Source: Lachnospiraceae bacterium
GTDB taxonomy: Bacteria; Bacillota; Clostridia; Lachnospirales; Lachnospiraceae
DNA: 64,000 nucleotides
Assembly (NCBI GenBank): GCA_014804445.1
Contig: JAAUZU010000006.1
Span: forward strand, 1-64,000
Direction of reading: 5' to 3'
The notes under the pieces were generated by a model. The model was given only the letters and a program-made list of their open reading frames with translations. It did no database searches and was not told the origin of the DNA. A program made the translations under genes and the position numbers. The stretch's first letter is position 1. Every line of letters begins with the position of its first letter. Positions 8,445 to 15,290 of the stretch are shown here, one piece after another.

Positions 8445-10241
8445 ATGAGCTCTAATGAAGAATATCTGGATAATTTATTAAAATCAATGGATGAGGACAG
8501 TAGTTCGCAGGGAGCGAATGGCGCAGATGAGATGGATGATGAGGATATCGACGCCCTCTTTGCTGCGGCTGAAAGAATATTGAACGGGGAGCTTGCGGAG
8601 GACGAGCCGGCGGGAGCAGGTGTATATAAAACCGAGAATGCATCAGAGGACTCAGCAAAGGAACCTGAGGCAGAGCCTGAAGTGCCCCCCGAACCGGAAG
8701 AAGAACTTGATGTGGAAGAGCCTGTATCTCCCATAGAAGAAGAGCCTGTATCTCCCATAGAAGAACCTGTATCTTTCATGGAAGAGCCTGCACCTTTCAT
8801 AGAGGAAGAGCCGGTGTCTTCCGTAGAAGAACAGGAGGCATATCAGACGGTGGAGAGCACGAAGGATATGTCGCAGGAAGAGATAGAGGCGCTTTTGGCA
8901 AGTACGAAAAAGCAGATGGAAGAAGCGGCAGAGGAAGCTGCACCGGAAAATGCGGAGGATGCAGCGGAGGCGGATGATTTGATGGCACTTTTGGGAGGCT
9001 TGGATAGTAATGAGGACCTGAATGCCATAGGTGATTTGCTGGAGGCAGCGGACAGCGGCGCACTGCCGGTTGCGGCAGAAGTTCCCGATACAGGGGAAGC
9101 AGAGGCATTTTCTCCCGATATTGCATATTCAGCGGGAATGGAAGAAGAACCTGCGGAGAATGCAGAGGAAGACGGGAAAAAGGGAAAGAAAAAGCGCGAG
9201 CGCAAGCCCAAAAAGGAAAAGAAAGTAAAGGAAAAAAGAGAGAAGAAGAAAAAGCCGGAAAGTGTGGAAAGCGCAGATGCTATGGTGGCAGAAGGTGAGG
9301 CAGGTGCAACGGCGGAACAACCGGAGAAAAAGAAAGGACTTTTCTCAAAACTGCTCACGGCGCTTACCGAAGAGGAAGAGAGTAACGTCTCCGATGAAAA
9401 TCAGGCGATTATGCAGGAATTGGAAGAGGAGGATTTAAAAGAAGCGGGTAAGAAGAAAAAGATAAAAAAAGGCAAAAAACCCGCAGGCGGAAAAGGCGGA
9501 TCCGACGAGGACGAAGAGGGCGGCAGCGCAAAGGGCAAAAAGAAAGCAAAGCCTAAAAAGGAGCCAAAGCCCAAAAAACAGAAAGAGCCGAAGGAGCCAA
9601 AAGAGCCGGAGAAACCCGGCAAGCGGATATCGCCAAAGAGTATTATTGTTGTGGTGTTGTTTGCGGCGACTGTATTTGGCGGTGTTTTCTTGTCCATTTC
9701 GCTGTTCTCCGGTGAACTGCGCATGCAGAGTGCAAAAGATGCATTTGATCAAAGAGACTATATGACCTGCTATGAAGAGATGTATGGCATGGATTTGGAT
9801 GAGGAAGAGGAAATCATGTTCCGCCATGCGCAAATCGTATTAAAGATGCAGCGCCGTATCAAGATTTATGAAGAGTATATAGGCGAGGGCAGAGAATTGG
9901 AAGCGCTGGATTCCCTGATGCAGGCAGTGGCAGACTATGATGCCATGTATGCAAAAGCGCAGGAATGTGGCGCAGGACCGGAAGTAGCGGGCTTGTATGA
10001 CAGGATTATACAGATATTGGAAGAAAATTATGGCGTGAATCAGGATGCGGCGAGAGCAATTGCTTTCTGTCAGAGTAATGTGGATTACACGAGGTATCTG
10101 ACTGCGCTGATTGAAGGAACAGGCGTATCCGTGGCAGGAAGCCAGGACGGAAGCGAGGGTGGTCTTGCGCTGCCTGATGAAGAGCTTAAGGATGTGCTTC
10201 CGGCGGAAGAAGAATTAGACCAGCCGGGCTTTGCCGATTAG
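8445..10241 (+). CDS. Single-pass membrane protein with acidic repeats and lysine-rich tracts, unknown function
   Basis: This 598-residue protein has a striking composition. Residues 1-~240 are very acidic, with an imperfect repeat of EEPVSPIE / EEPVSFME type at about 85-125. Residues ~243-272 and ~334-394 are dense in Lys and Pro (KKEKKVKEKREKKKK-like and KEPKEPKEPEKPGK). One membrane helix lies at about 398-421, and the ~175-residue C-terminal part is helical and TPR-like. There is no signal peptide, so the charged half is probably cytoplasmic and the C-terminus outside. AAAGGAGC precedes ATG 8445. It sits 14 bases before hisH, but no link to histidine synthesis is visible. No known family is recognised with confidence. 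Low-complexity composition makes distant matches unreliable. Confidence 0.7.
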   Translation: MSSNEEYLDNLLKSMDEDSSSQGANGADEMDDEDIDALFAAAERILNGELAEDEPAGAGVYKTENASEDSAKEPEAEPEVPPEPEEELDVEEPVSPIEEEPVSPIEEPVSFMEEPAPFIEEEPVSSVEEQEAYQTVESTKDMSQEEIEALLASTKKQMEEAAEEAAPENAEDAAEADDLMALLGGLDSNEDLNAIGDLLEAADSGALPVAAEVPDTGEAEAFSPDIAYSAGMEEEPAENAEEDGKKGKKKRERKPKKEKKVKEKREKKKKPESVESADAMVAEGEAGATAEQPEKKKGLFSKLLTALTEEEESNVSDENQAIMQELEEEDLKEAGKKKKIKKGKKPAGGKGGSDEDEEGGSAKGKKKAKPKKEPKPKKQKEPKEPKEPEKPGKRISPKSIIVVVLFAATVFGGVFLSISLFSGELRMQSAKDAFDQRDYMTCYEEMYGMDLDEEEEIMFRHAQIVLKMQRRIKIYEEYIGEGRELEALDSLMQAVADYDAMYAKAQECGAGPEVAGLYDRIIQILEENYGVNQDAARAIAFCQSNVDYTRYLTALIEGTGVSVAGSQDGSEGGLALPDEELKDVLPAEEELDQPGFAD

Positions 10242-10255
10242 AGAGGAACACAGAA

Positions 10256-10876
10256 TTGATAGCAATTATTGACTATGATGCGGGAAATATCAAAAGCGTG
10301 GAAAAAGCGTTTGCGGCTCTCTCGGCAGAAGCAGTGGTGACAAGAGATGCGGAAACCATATTGCAGGCAGACAAGGTGGTGCTGCCGGGTGTCGGTTCTT
10401 TTGGGGATGCGATGGAAAAATTGCATCGCTACGGCTTGGTTTCCGTCATCAGGCAGGTCATAGAGCGGGGGACGCCCTTCTTGGGAATTTGTCTCGGGCT
10501 GCAGCTTTTGTTTGAAAGCAGTGAGGAAAGCCCGGGCGTTTCGGGACTTGGGATTCTGGAAGGAAAAGTACTGCGGATTCCGGAGCGGGACGACCTTAAG
10601 GTGCCGCATATAGGTTGGAATTCTCTGCATTTTTCAAACAATGGCAGACTTTTTTTCGGGATTCCCGAGGCGTCCTATGTTTACTTTGTTCATTCTTACT
10701 ATCTGGAGGCGAAGGATCCTAAGATTGTGACGGCGGTTTCGGAATATGGTGTGCAGATTCATGCTTCCGTGGAGAGAGGCAATGTGTTTGCCTGTCAGTT
10801 CCATCCGGAGAAAAGCTCGGACACGGGGCTTTCCATACTGCGTAATTTTGTAAGCCTTGGGAAGGAGAATGCCTGA
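10256..10876 (+). CDS. hisH: Imidazole glycerol phosphate synthase, glutaminase subunit HisH
   Basis: This 206-residue class I glutamine amidotransferase supplies ammonia to HisF for the fifth step of histidine synthesis, which also yields AICAR for purine synthesis. The nucleophile Cys is in [12 protein letters not shown]. The catalytic His and Glu are in CQFHPEKS near residue 183. The N-terminal [17 protein letters not shown] is typical. Translation starts at TTG 10256 behind GAGAGGA. It overlaps hisF by one base, so the two subunits are made together. No other his gene is nearby. Confidence 0.93.
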   Translation: MIAIIDYDAGNIKSVEKAFAALSAEAVVTRDAETILQADKVVLPGVGSFGDAMEKLHRYGLVSVIRQVIERGTPFLGICLGLQLLFESSEESPGVSGLGILEGKVLRIPERDDLKVPHIGWNSLHFSNNGRLFFGIPEASYVYFVHSYYLEAKDPKIVTAVSEYGVQIHASVERGNVFACQFHPEKSSDTGLSILRNFVSLGKENA

Positions 10877-11634
10877 TGCACACGAAGAGAATCATTCCCT
10901 GTCTGGACGTAAAGGACGGAAGGGTGGTAAAAGGAATTAATTTTGTAGACTTAAAGGATGCAGGTGATCCCGTGGAAACTGCGGCGGCATACGATAAGGC
11001 GGGAGCGGACGAACTGGTTTTTCTGGATATTACAGCTTCCAGCGACAACCGCGCCACGGTGGCGGATATGGTGCGCAGAGTGGCGGAAAAGGTATTTATT
11101 CCTTTTACCGTAGGCGGCGGCATCAGAACCGTGGAGGACTTTAAGCTGCTGCTGCGCGAAGGCGCGGATAAAATTGCGATTAACTCTGCGGCAATTATGC
11201 ATCCGGAGCTGATTGCAGAGGCGGCAGATAAATTCGGCAGTCAGTGTGTGGTGGTGGCAATCGATGCAAAGCGGTGCGCTGACGGCAGTTTTCACATATA
11301 TAAAAACGGCGGACGTATTGATATGGGAATCGACGCCATAGAGTGGGCGGTGAAAGCGGAGAGTCTTGGCGCGGGAGAGATTCTGCTGACCAGTATGGAC
11401 TGTGATGGCACCAAGGCGGGCTATGACATCGCACTGACAAAAGCAGTCTCACAGGCAGTGCGGATTCCGGTAATCGCATCCGGCGGAGCGGGGTGTGAGG
11501 CGCATTTTTATGAGGCGTTGACGGAAGGCGGCGCACAGGCTGCACTGGCGGCTTCCCTCTTTCATTACAAAGAACTGGAGATAAGGCGTTTAAAGGAATA
11601 CTTGCGGGATAAGGGCGTGTCTGTCCGGCTGTAA
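10876..11634 (+). CDS. hisF: Imidazole glycerol phosphate synthase, cyclase subunit HisF
   Basis: This is a 252-residue TIM-barrel cyclase that joins ammonia from HisH to PRFAR, giving imidazole glycerol phosphate and AICAR. The N-terminal catalytic Asp is in [14 protein letters not shown], and the second catalytic Asp is in VVVAIDAKR near residue 130. The phosphate-binding loops TVGGGI and IASGGAG are intact. Length is normal for the family. Its start codon overlaps the hisH stop (TGATG). The hisHF pair stands apart from the rest of the his pathway, which must be elsewhere in the genome. Confidence 0.94.
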   Translation: MHTKRIIPCLDVKDGRVVKGINFVDLKDAGDPVETAAAYDKAGADELVFLDITASSDNRATVADMVRRVAEKVFIPFTVGGGIRTVEDFKLLLREGADKIAINSAAIMHPELIAEAADKFGSQCVVVAIDAKRCADGSFHIYKNGGRIDMGIDAIEWAVKAESLGAGEILLTSMDCDGTKAGYDIALTKAVSQAVRIPVIASGGAGCEAHFYEALTEGGAQAALAASLFHYKELEIRRLKEYLRDKGVSVRL

Positions 11635-11672
11635 ATGACAGCCGCCTTTGAGGTACGATAGGAGGAGCGGAT

Positions 11673-12350
11673 ATGGCAATGATTGATAACGACTGGCTTC
11701 CTGCCATACAGGGTGAGTTTAGGAAGCCGTATTACAAGGATTTGTTTCAGTTTGTAAAGGATGAGTACAGCAGAACGGTTATCTATCCGCCATCGGAGGA
11801 TATTTTCAATGCGCTGCATTTGACGCCGCTTGGCGAGGTGAAGGTTTTGATTCTGGGACAGGATCCATATCACAATGAAAATCAGGCGCATGGCTTAAGC
11901 TTTTCGGTGCCCCTTTCGCAAAAGGAGATTCCGCCTTCCCTGCAGAACATCTATCAGGAGCTGCACGACGATTTGGGCTGTGAGATTCCCGATAACGGCT
12001 ATCTGGAAAAGTGGGCAAAGCAGGGTGTTTTATTGTTAAATACGGTGCTTACCGTGCGTGCACATCAGGCAAATTCCCATAAAGGTCATGGATGGGAGCA
12101 GTTTACGGATGCCATTATACAGGCGGTCAATGAGCAGGACAGACCCATCGTGTATCTGCTTTGGGGAAAACCGGCGCAGAGCAAAATGCCCATGCTGACC
12201 AATCCGAAGCATTTGATTTTACAGGCGCCGCATCCGAGCCCGCTGTCTGCATACAGGGGATTTTTCGGCTGTAAGCATTTCAGCCGCGCCAATGCATTTT
12301 TAGAGGCAAACGGAGAAAGCCCGATAGACTGGCAGATAGAAAACAGATAA
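11673..12350 (+). CDS. ung: Uracil-DNA glycosylase, family 1
   Basis: This 225-residue enzyme removes uracil from DNA as the first step of base excision repair. The water-activating motif GQDPYH is near residue 64, and the uracil-contact and DNA-intercalation motif HPSPLSAYRGFFGCKHFS is near residue 188. Length and motif spacing are those of family 1 enzymes. The start ATG 11673 follows ATAGGAGGAGCG. It stands 38 bases after hisF and 16 bases before the tcdA-like gene, probably in a loose operon. Confidence 0.96.
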   Translation: MAMIDNDWLPAIQGEFRKPYYKDLFQFVKDEYSRTVIYPPSEDIFNALHLTPLGEVKVLILGQDPYHNENQAHGLSFSVPLSQKEIPPSLQNIYQELHDDLGCEIPDNGYLEKWAKQGVLLLNTVLTVRAHQANSHKGHGWEQFTDAIIQAVNEQDRPIVYLLWGKPAQSKMPMLTNPKHLILQAPHPSPLSAYRGFFGCKHFSRANAFLEANGESPIDWQIENR

Positions 12351-12366
12351 AGAAATGGGGATTATC

Positions 12367-13089
12367 ATGGACGAATTTTTAAGAACGGAGATGCTGATAG
12401 GGCGGGACGCTATGGAAAAGCTGCGCGCCGCCCGGGTTGCGGTCTTTGGCATTGGCGGCGTGGGAGGCCATGTGGCGGAGGCGCTGGCGAGAAGCGGCGT
12501 TGGCAGTCTGGTGCTTGTGGACAATGATGTGGTTTCCCTGTCAAACATCAACAGACAGGTAATCGCCCTCCATTCCACCATCGGGCGGTACAAGACGGAG
12601 GTTATGCGGGAAAGAATACTGGATATCAATCCGAAGGCGCAGGTAGAAATCCATACCTGTTTTTTTCTGCCCGAAAACGCAGAGGATTTTAATTTCTATT
12701 CTTATGATTATGTAGTGGATGCCGTGGATACGGTTGCGGCAAAACTGGAAATCATTGCGCGTGCAAATCGTGCCGATAAGCCGGTTATTTCAGCGATGGG
12801 AGCGGGCAATAAACTTAATCCTTCTGCGTTTGCGGTGACGGATATTTATAAAACGCAGATGTGCCCGCTGGCAAGGGTGATGCGCAGGGAGTTGCGGAAA
12901 CGGGATATCAAGTCACTGAAGGTAGTCTGTTCCTCGGAGCCGGCATTGCAGCCAAAAGGCGTGTATCAGGAAGCAGCGGAAGAAAATGCGGCGGGCAGCA
13001 GGCGTGCGGTGCCCGGCAGCATTTCCTATGTGCCGAGTATTGCGGGGCTTCTGCTTGCAGGAGAAGTGATTCAGGATTTGATATCTTGA
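12367..13089 (+). CDS. tcdA: tRNA threonylcarbamoyladenosine dehydratase (ThiF/E1-like)
   Basis: This 240-residue member of the E1-like ThiF/MoeB superfamily converts the t6A37 base of ANN-decoding tRNAs to its cyclic form (ct6A). The nucleotide-binding loop GIGGVGGHVAEALARSG is near residues 28-44, and DNDVVSLSNINRQ and VVDAVDTVAAK follow. The length and the C-terminal PSIAGLLLAGEVI are typical of TcdA/CsdL rather than the longer MoeB. The start is placed at ATG 12367, where GGGGA lies five bases upstream. An in-frame ATG at 12355 has no ribosome binding site. It follows ung by 16 bases. Confidence 0.88.
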   Translation: MDEFLRTEMLIGRDAMEKLRAARVAVFGIGGVGGHVAEALARSGVGSLVLVDNDVVSLSNINRQVIALHSTIGRYKTEVMRERILDINPKAQVEIHTCFFLPENAEDFNFYSYDYVVDAVDTVAAKLEIIARANRADKPVISAMGAGNKLNPSAFAVTDIYKTQMCPLARVMRRELRKRDIKSLKVVCSSEPALQPKGVYQEAAEENAAGSRRAVPGSISYVPSIAGLLLAGEVIQDLIS

Positions 13090-13125
13090 AACAGGATTCA
13101 CATCCGTGTTTCCTTAAATTAAGGG

Positions 13126-13154
13126 TTGACTTAAAACGCGAAAACCATTAATAT
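13126..13154 (+). promoter_or_regulatory. Promoter for the LysA-type decarboxylase
   Basis: TTGACT (13126-13131) and TAATAT (13149-13154) are separated by 17 bases, 42 bases before the start codon. The leader is too short to hold a lysine riboswitch. Confidence 0.72.
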
Positions 13155-13196
13155 CTAAAAATAAATAAGACTGACAGAAGAAAGGCTTAAAATACG

Positions 13197-14465
13197 ATGA
13201 AAAAAGCATTTGTGACAAAGGAAATGATTGCAGAAATCACGAAAACTTATCCCACTCCTTTTCATATTTACGATGAGAAAGGAATCCGTGAAAATGCGAA
13301 GGCGCTGAAGGAAGCATTTGCATGGAATAAGGGCTACAAGGAATTTTTTGCGGTGAAGGCGACGCCGAATCCGTTTCTGATTGATATATTGCGGGAATAT
13401 GGCTGCGGCTGTGACTGCTCCTCCCTCACGGAGCTTATGCTGAGTGAAGCGATAGGTGCAAAGGGAGAGGATATTATGTTTTCTTCCAATGACACGCCGG
13501 CGCAGGAATATGTCTATGCGGCGAAGTTAAATGCCATCATCAATCTGGACGATATCACCCACATTGATTTTTTGGAGAAAACCATCGGCTACATTCCCAA
13601 AACCATAAGCTGCCGTTTTAATCCGGGCGGGTATTTTGCCATTGCAAACAGCATTATGGACAACCCCGGGGATGCAAAGTACGGCTTTACCACGGAGCAG
13701 ATGTTTGAGGGCTACCGGATATTGAAGGAAAAGGGCGTGGAAAACTTTGGCATGCACGCTTTTTTGGCAAGCAATACCGTGACAAATGACTATTATCCCA
13801 CATTGGCAAAGTCCATGTTTGAACTGGCGGTACAGCTTCGCGACAAGACGGGCGCACATATCAGCTTTATCAATCTTTCAGGTGGTATCGGCATCCCTTA
13901 CAGACCGGAGGATACGCCGAATGATATCCGCGTTATCGGCGAGGGCGTGCGCAAGGTATACGAGGAAATTCTGGTTCCGGCAGGCATGGGTGATGTGGCG
14001 ATTTACACGGAACTGGGACGGTTTATGATGGGCCCCTACGGACATCTGGTGACAACGGCAATCCATGAAAAACATACCCACAAGGAGTATATCGGCGTGG
14101 ATGCCTGTGCCGTCAATTTGATGCGCCCTGCGATGTACGGCGCTTACCACCACATTACCGTGTTGGGAAAAGAAAATGACCCTTGTGATTATCAATATGA
14201 TGTGACAGGCTCCCTCTGCGAGAACAATGACAAATTTGCAGTTGACAGGATGCTGCCAAAGGTGGAAATGGGAGATTATCTGGTGATTCATGACACCGGT
14301 GCGCACGGCTATGCCATGGGCTATAACTATAACGGTAAGCTCAAATCGGCGGAGCTTCTTTTGAAAGAGGACGGCAGTGTACAGCTTATCAGGAGAGCGG
14401 AGACGCCGAAAGACTATTTTGCGACCTTTGACGGTTATGATATTTACAACCGAATTAATTTCTAA
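13197..14465 (+). CDS. lysA: Diaminopimelate decarboxylase-like PLP enzyme (LysA family)
   Basis: This 422-residue fold-type III decarboxylase has the PLP-binding lysine in FFAVKATPNPF near residue 53, the ring-contact segment CDCSSLTELML, and the glycine-rich phosphate loop NLSGGIGIP near residue 228. The conserved ELGRFMMGPYGHLVT and DTGAHGYAMGYNYNG follow. It most likely makes L-lysine from meso-diaminopimelate, the last step of lysine synthesis. Other members of this superfamily act on arginine, ornithine or carboxynorspermidine, and some residues near the specificity loop differ from classical LysA, so substrate is stated with moderate confidence. AGAAAGGC precedes ATG 13197. It forms a single-gene unit from its own promoter. 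Confidence 0.8.
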   Translation: MKKAFVTKEMIAEITKTYPTPFHIYDEKGIRENAKALKEAFAWNKGYKEFFAVKATPNPFLIDILREYGCGCDCSSLTELMLSEAIGAKGEDIMFSSNDTPAQEYVYAAKLNAIINLDDITHIDFLEKTIGYIPKTISCRFNPGGYFAIANSIMDNPGDAKYGFTTEQMFEGYRILKEKGVENFGMHAFLASNTVTNDYYPTLAKSMFELAVQLRDKTGAHISFINLSGGIGIPYRPEDTPNDIRVIGEGVRKVYEEILVPAGMGDVAIYTELGRFMMGPYGHLVTTAIHEKHTHKEYIGVDACAVNLMRPAMYGAYHHITVLGKENDPCDYQYDVTGSLCENNDKFAVDRMLPKVEMGDYLVIHDTGAHGYAMGYNYNGKLKSAELLLKEDGSVQLIRRAETPKDYFATFDGYDIYNRINF

Positions 14466-14473
14466 AAAAACGC

Positions 14474-14515
14474 TTGTCAAGAACAGCCGAATATGGTAAC
14501 ATAATATTCGGCTGT
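14474..14515 (+). promoter_or_regulatory. Promoter of tRNA-Leu with its -10 inside a 12-bp inverted repeat
   Basis: TTGTCA (14474-14479) and TAACAT (14497-14502, preceded by TGG) are spaced by 17 bases. A perfect 12-bp inverted repeat, ACAGCCGAATAT (14483-14494) and ATATTCGGCTGT (14504-14515), encloses the -10 box in its 9-base loop. There is no T-run after it, so it is a weak terminator candidate for the upstream gene and may instead be an operator or cruciform. Confidence 0.5.
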
Positions 14516-14526
14516 GAAAGCAGTAA

Positions 14527-14609
14527 GCTGGTGTGGCGGAATGGCAGACGCGGCAGACTCAAAATCTGTTTGTGGCGACACAGTGCGGGTTCAAGTCCCG
14601 CCACCAGCA
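14527..14609 (+). tRNA. tRNA-Leu(CAA), decodes UUG
   Basis: This 83-nt class II tRNA has acceptor arms GCTGGTG / CACCAGC (14527-14533 with 14602-14608), discriminator A, an anticodon loop CTCAAAA giving anticodon CAA, a long variable arm, and the T arm GCGGGTTCAAGTCCCGC. The 3' CCA is not encoded and would be added after transcription. A terminator follows two bases later, so this is a single-tRNA transcript. No integrase or duplicated 3' end is seen, so it is not an occupied integration site. Confidence 0.96.
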
Positions 14610-14611
14610 TG

Positions 14612-14637
14612 AAGGGCACGTTTTACGTGCCCTTTTT
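14612..14637 (+). terminator. Terminator of the tRNA-Leu gene
   Basis: A 10-bp perfect stem AAGGGCACGT / ACGTGCCCTT (14612-14621, 14625-14634) with loop TTT and a T-run lies directly after the tRNA. Confidence 0.88.
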
Positions 14638-14707
14638 GTGTATGTGCGAAAAATATGATATTCAAAATACGCAATATAAAAACACGAAGGTTCAGAGGAA
14701 GTGCGGT

Positions 14708-15190
14708 ATGGTAATCACAAAAGGAAAAGAAAGAGTGTCGAAAGAGGATACCTATTTGAATTGTGCAGAGGTTTTTGCATATAGGAGTACATGTCTGAAG
14801 AGAAAATACGGAGCTGTGATTGTTAAGGATGATGTTGTTATTTCTACAGGTTATAACGGCTCTCCCAGAGGAAAAGAAAATTGTTGTGATATTGGCGAGT
14901 GCCCCAGAATAAAACGTGGAATGCATCAAGGTGAAGGTTATGGAATATGTAAGGCAATTCATGCAGAGGCAAATGCTTTAATGAATTGTTCCAGAGAACA
15001 AACAATAGGGGCAGACCTTTATTTGACGGGAATAAATCCTGCTGATGCGATTGTTCATAAAGCAAAACCGTGTCCTCTTTGTGCAAGAATGATTATACAG
15101 GCAGGAATCAGAAATGTATATCTTCGTCAGGGAGATGGAATGGATAATTATATTGTTTTACCTGCGGAAAAATTGGAATGGTGCCTATAG
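14708..15190 (+). CDS. Deoxycytidylate (dCMP) deaminase family protein
   Basis: This 160-residue zinc-dependent deaminase would convert dCMP to dUMP for thymidylate synthesis. The zinc-site HAE is in IHAEANALMN near residue 81, and the second zinc motif PCPLCARMI is near residue 120. The extra Cys/His ligands typical of dCMP deaminases lie in CCDIGECPRIKRGMHQG near residues 58-72. The start is ATG 14708, supported by AGAGGA eight bases upstream. Upstream in-frame sequence runs through the tRNA and is not coding. Base composition is slightly more A/T-rich than the neighbours. The role as ComEB/late competence protein is only a name link. It lies 31 bases before the small ORF at 15222 and may be cotranscribed with the exporter. 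Confidence 0.85.
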   Translation: MVITKGKERVSKEDTYLNCAEVFAYRSTCLKRKYGAVIVKDDVVISTGYNGSPRGKENCCDIGECPRIKRGMHQGEGYGICKAIHAEANALMNCSREQTIGADLYLTGINPADAIVHKAKPCPLCARMIIQAGIRNVYLRQGDGMDNYIVLPAEKLEWCL

Positions 15191-15221
15191 AGTTTAGGTG
15201 CTGCTGTAAAAGGAGAATACC

Positions 15222-15290
15222 ATGAAAAAGAATCATTTTTTAAAGTTAAGTGAAGACAGGATTATGGAAACACATGGAGAAGAAGTATGA
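15222..15290 (+). CDS. 22-codon ORF translationally coupled to the ABC exporter
   Basis: A short ORF (MKKNHFLKLSEDRIMETH..., 22 residues) has a strong AAAAGGAG site eight bases before its ATG and ends in TGA overlapping the ATG of the exporter gene (ATGA at 15287-15290). It has no Cys, no signal sequence and no recognised leader motif. It may be a coupling leader peptide that sets exporter translation, a remnant of a longer gene, or a peptide carried by the exporter. The sequence alone cannot choose between these. Confidence 0.5.
   Translation: MKKNHFLKLSEDRIMETHGEEV

Noticed and set aside
13090-13196. Possible lysine riboswitch before the LysA-type gene
   Set aside because: The leader from the promoter to the start is about 40 bases, far too short for the ~170-base L box.
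14527-14609. tRNA-Leu as a possible integration site for a mobile element
   Set aside because: No integrase, no repeated tRNA 3' end and no cargo genes are seen on either side.
14474-14707. Upstream extension of the dCMP deaminase gene through tRNA-Leu
   Set aside because: It would translate a tRNA and a terminator. ATG 14708 has a good ribosome binding site and gives the normal enzyme length.
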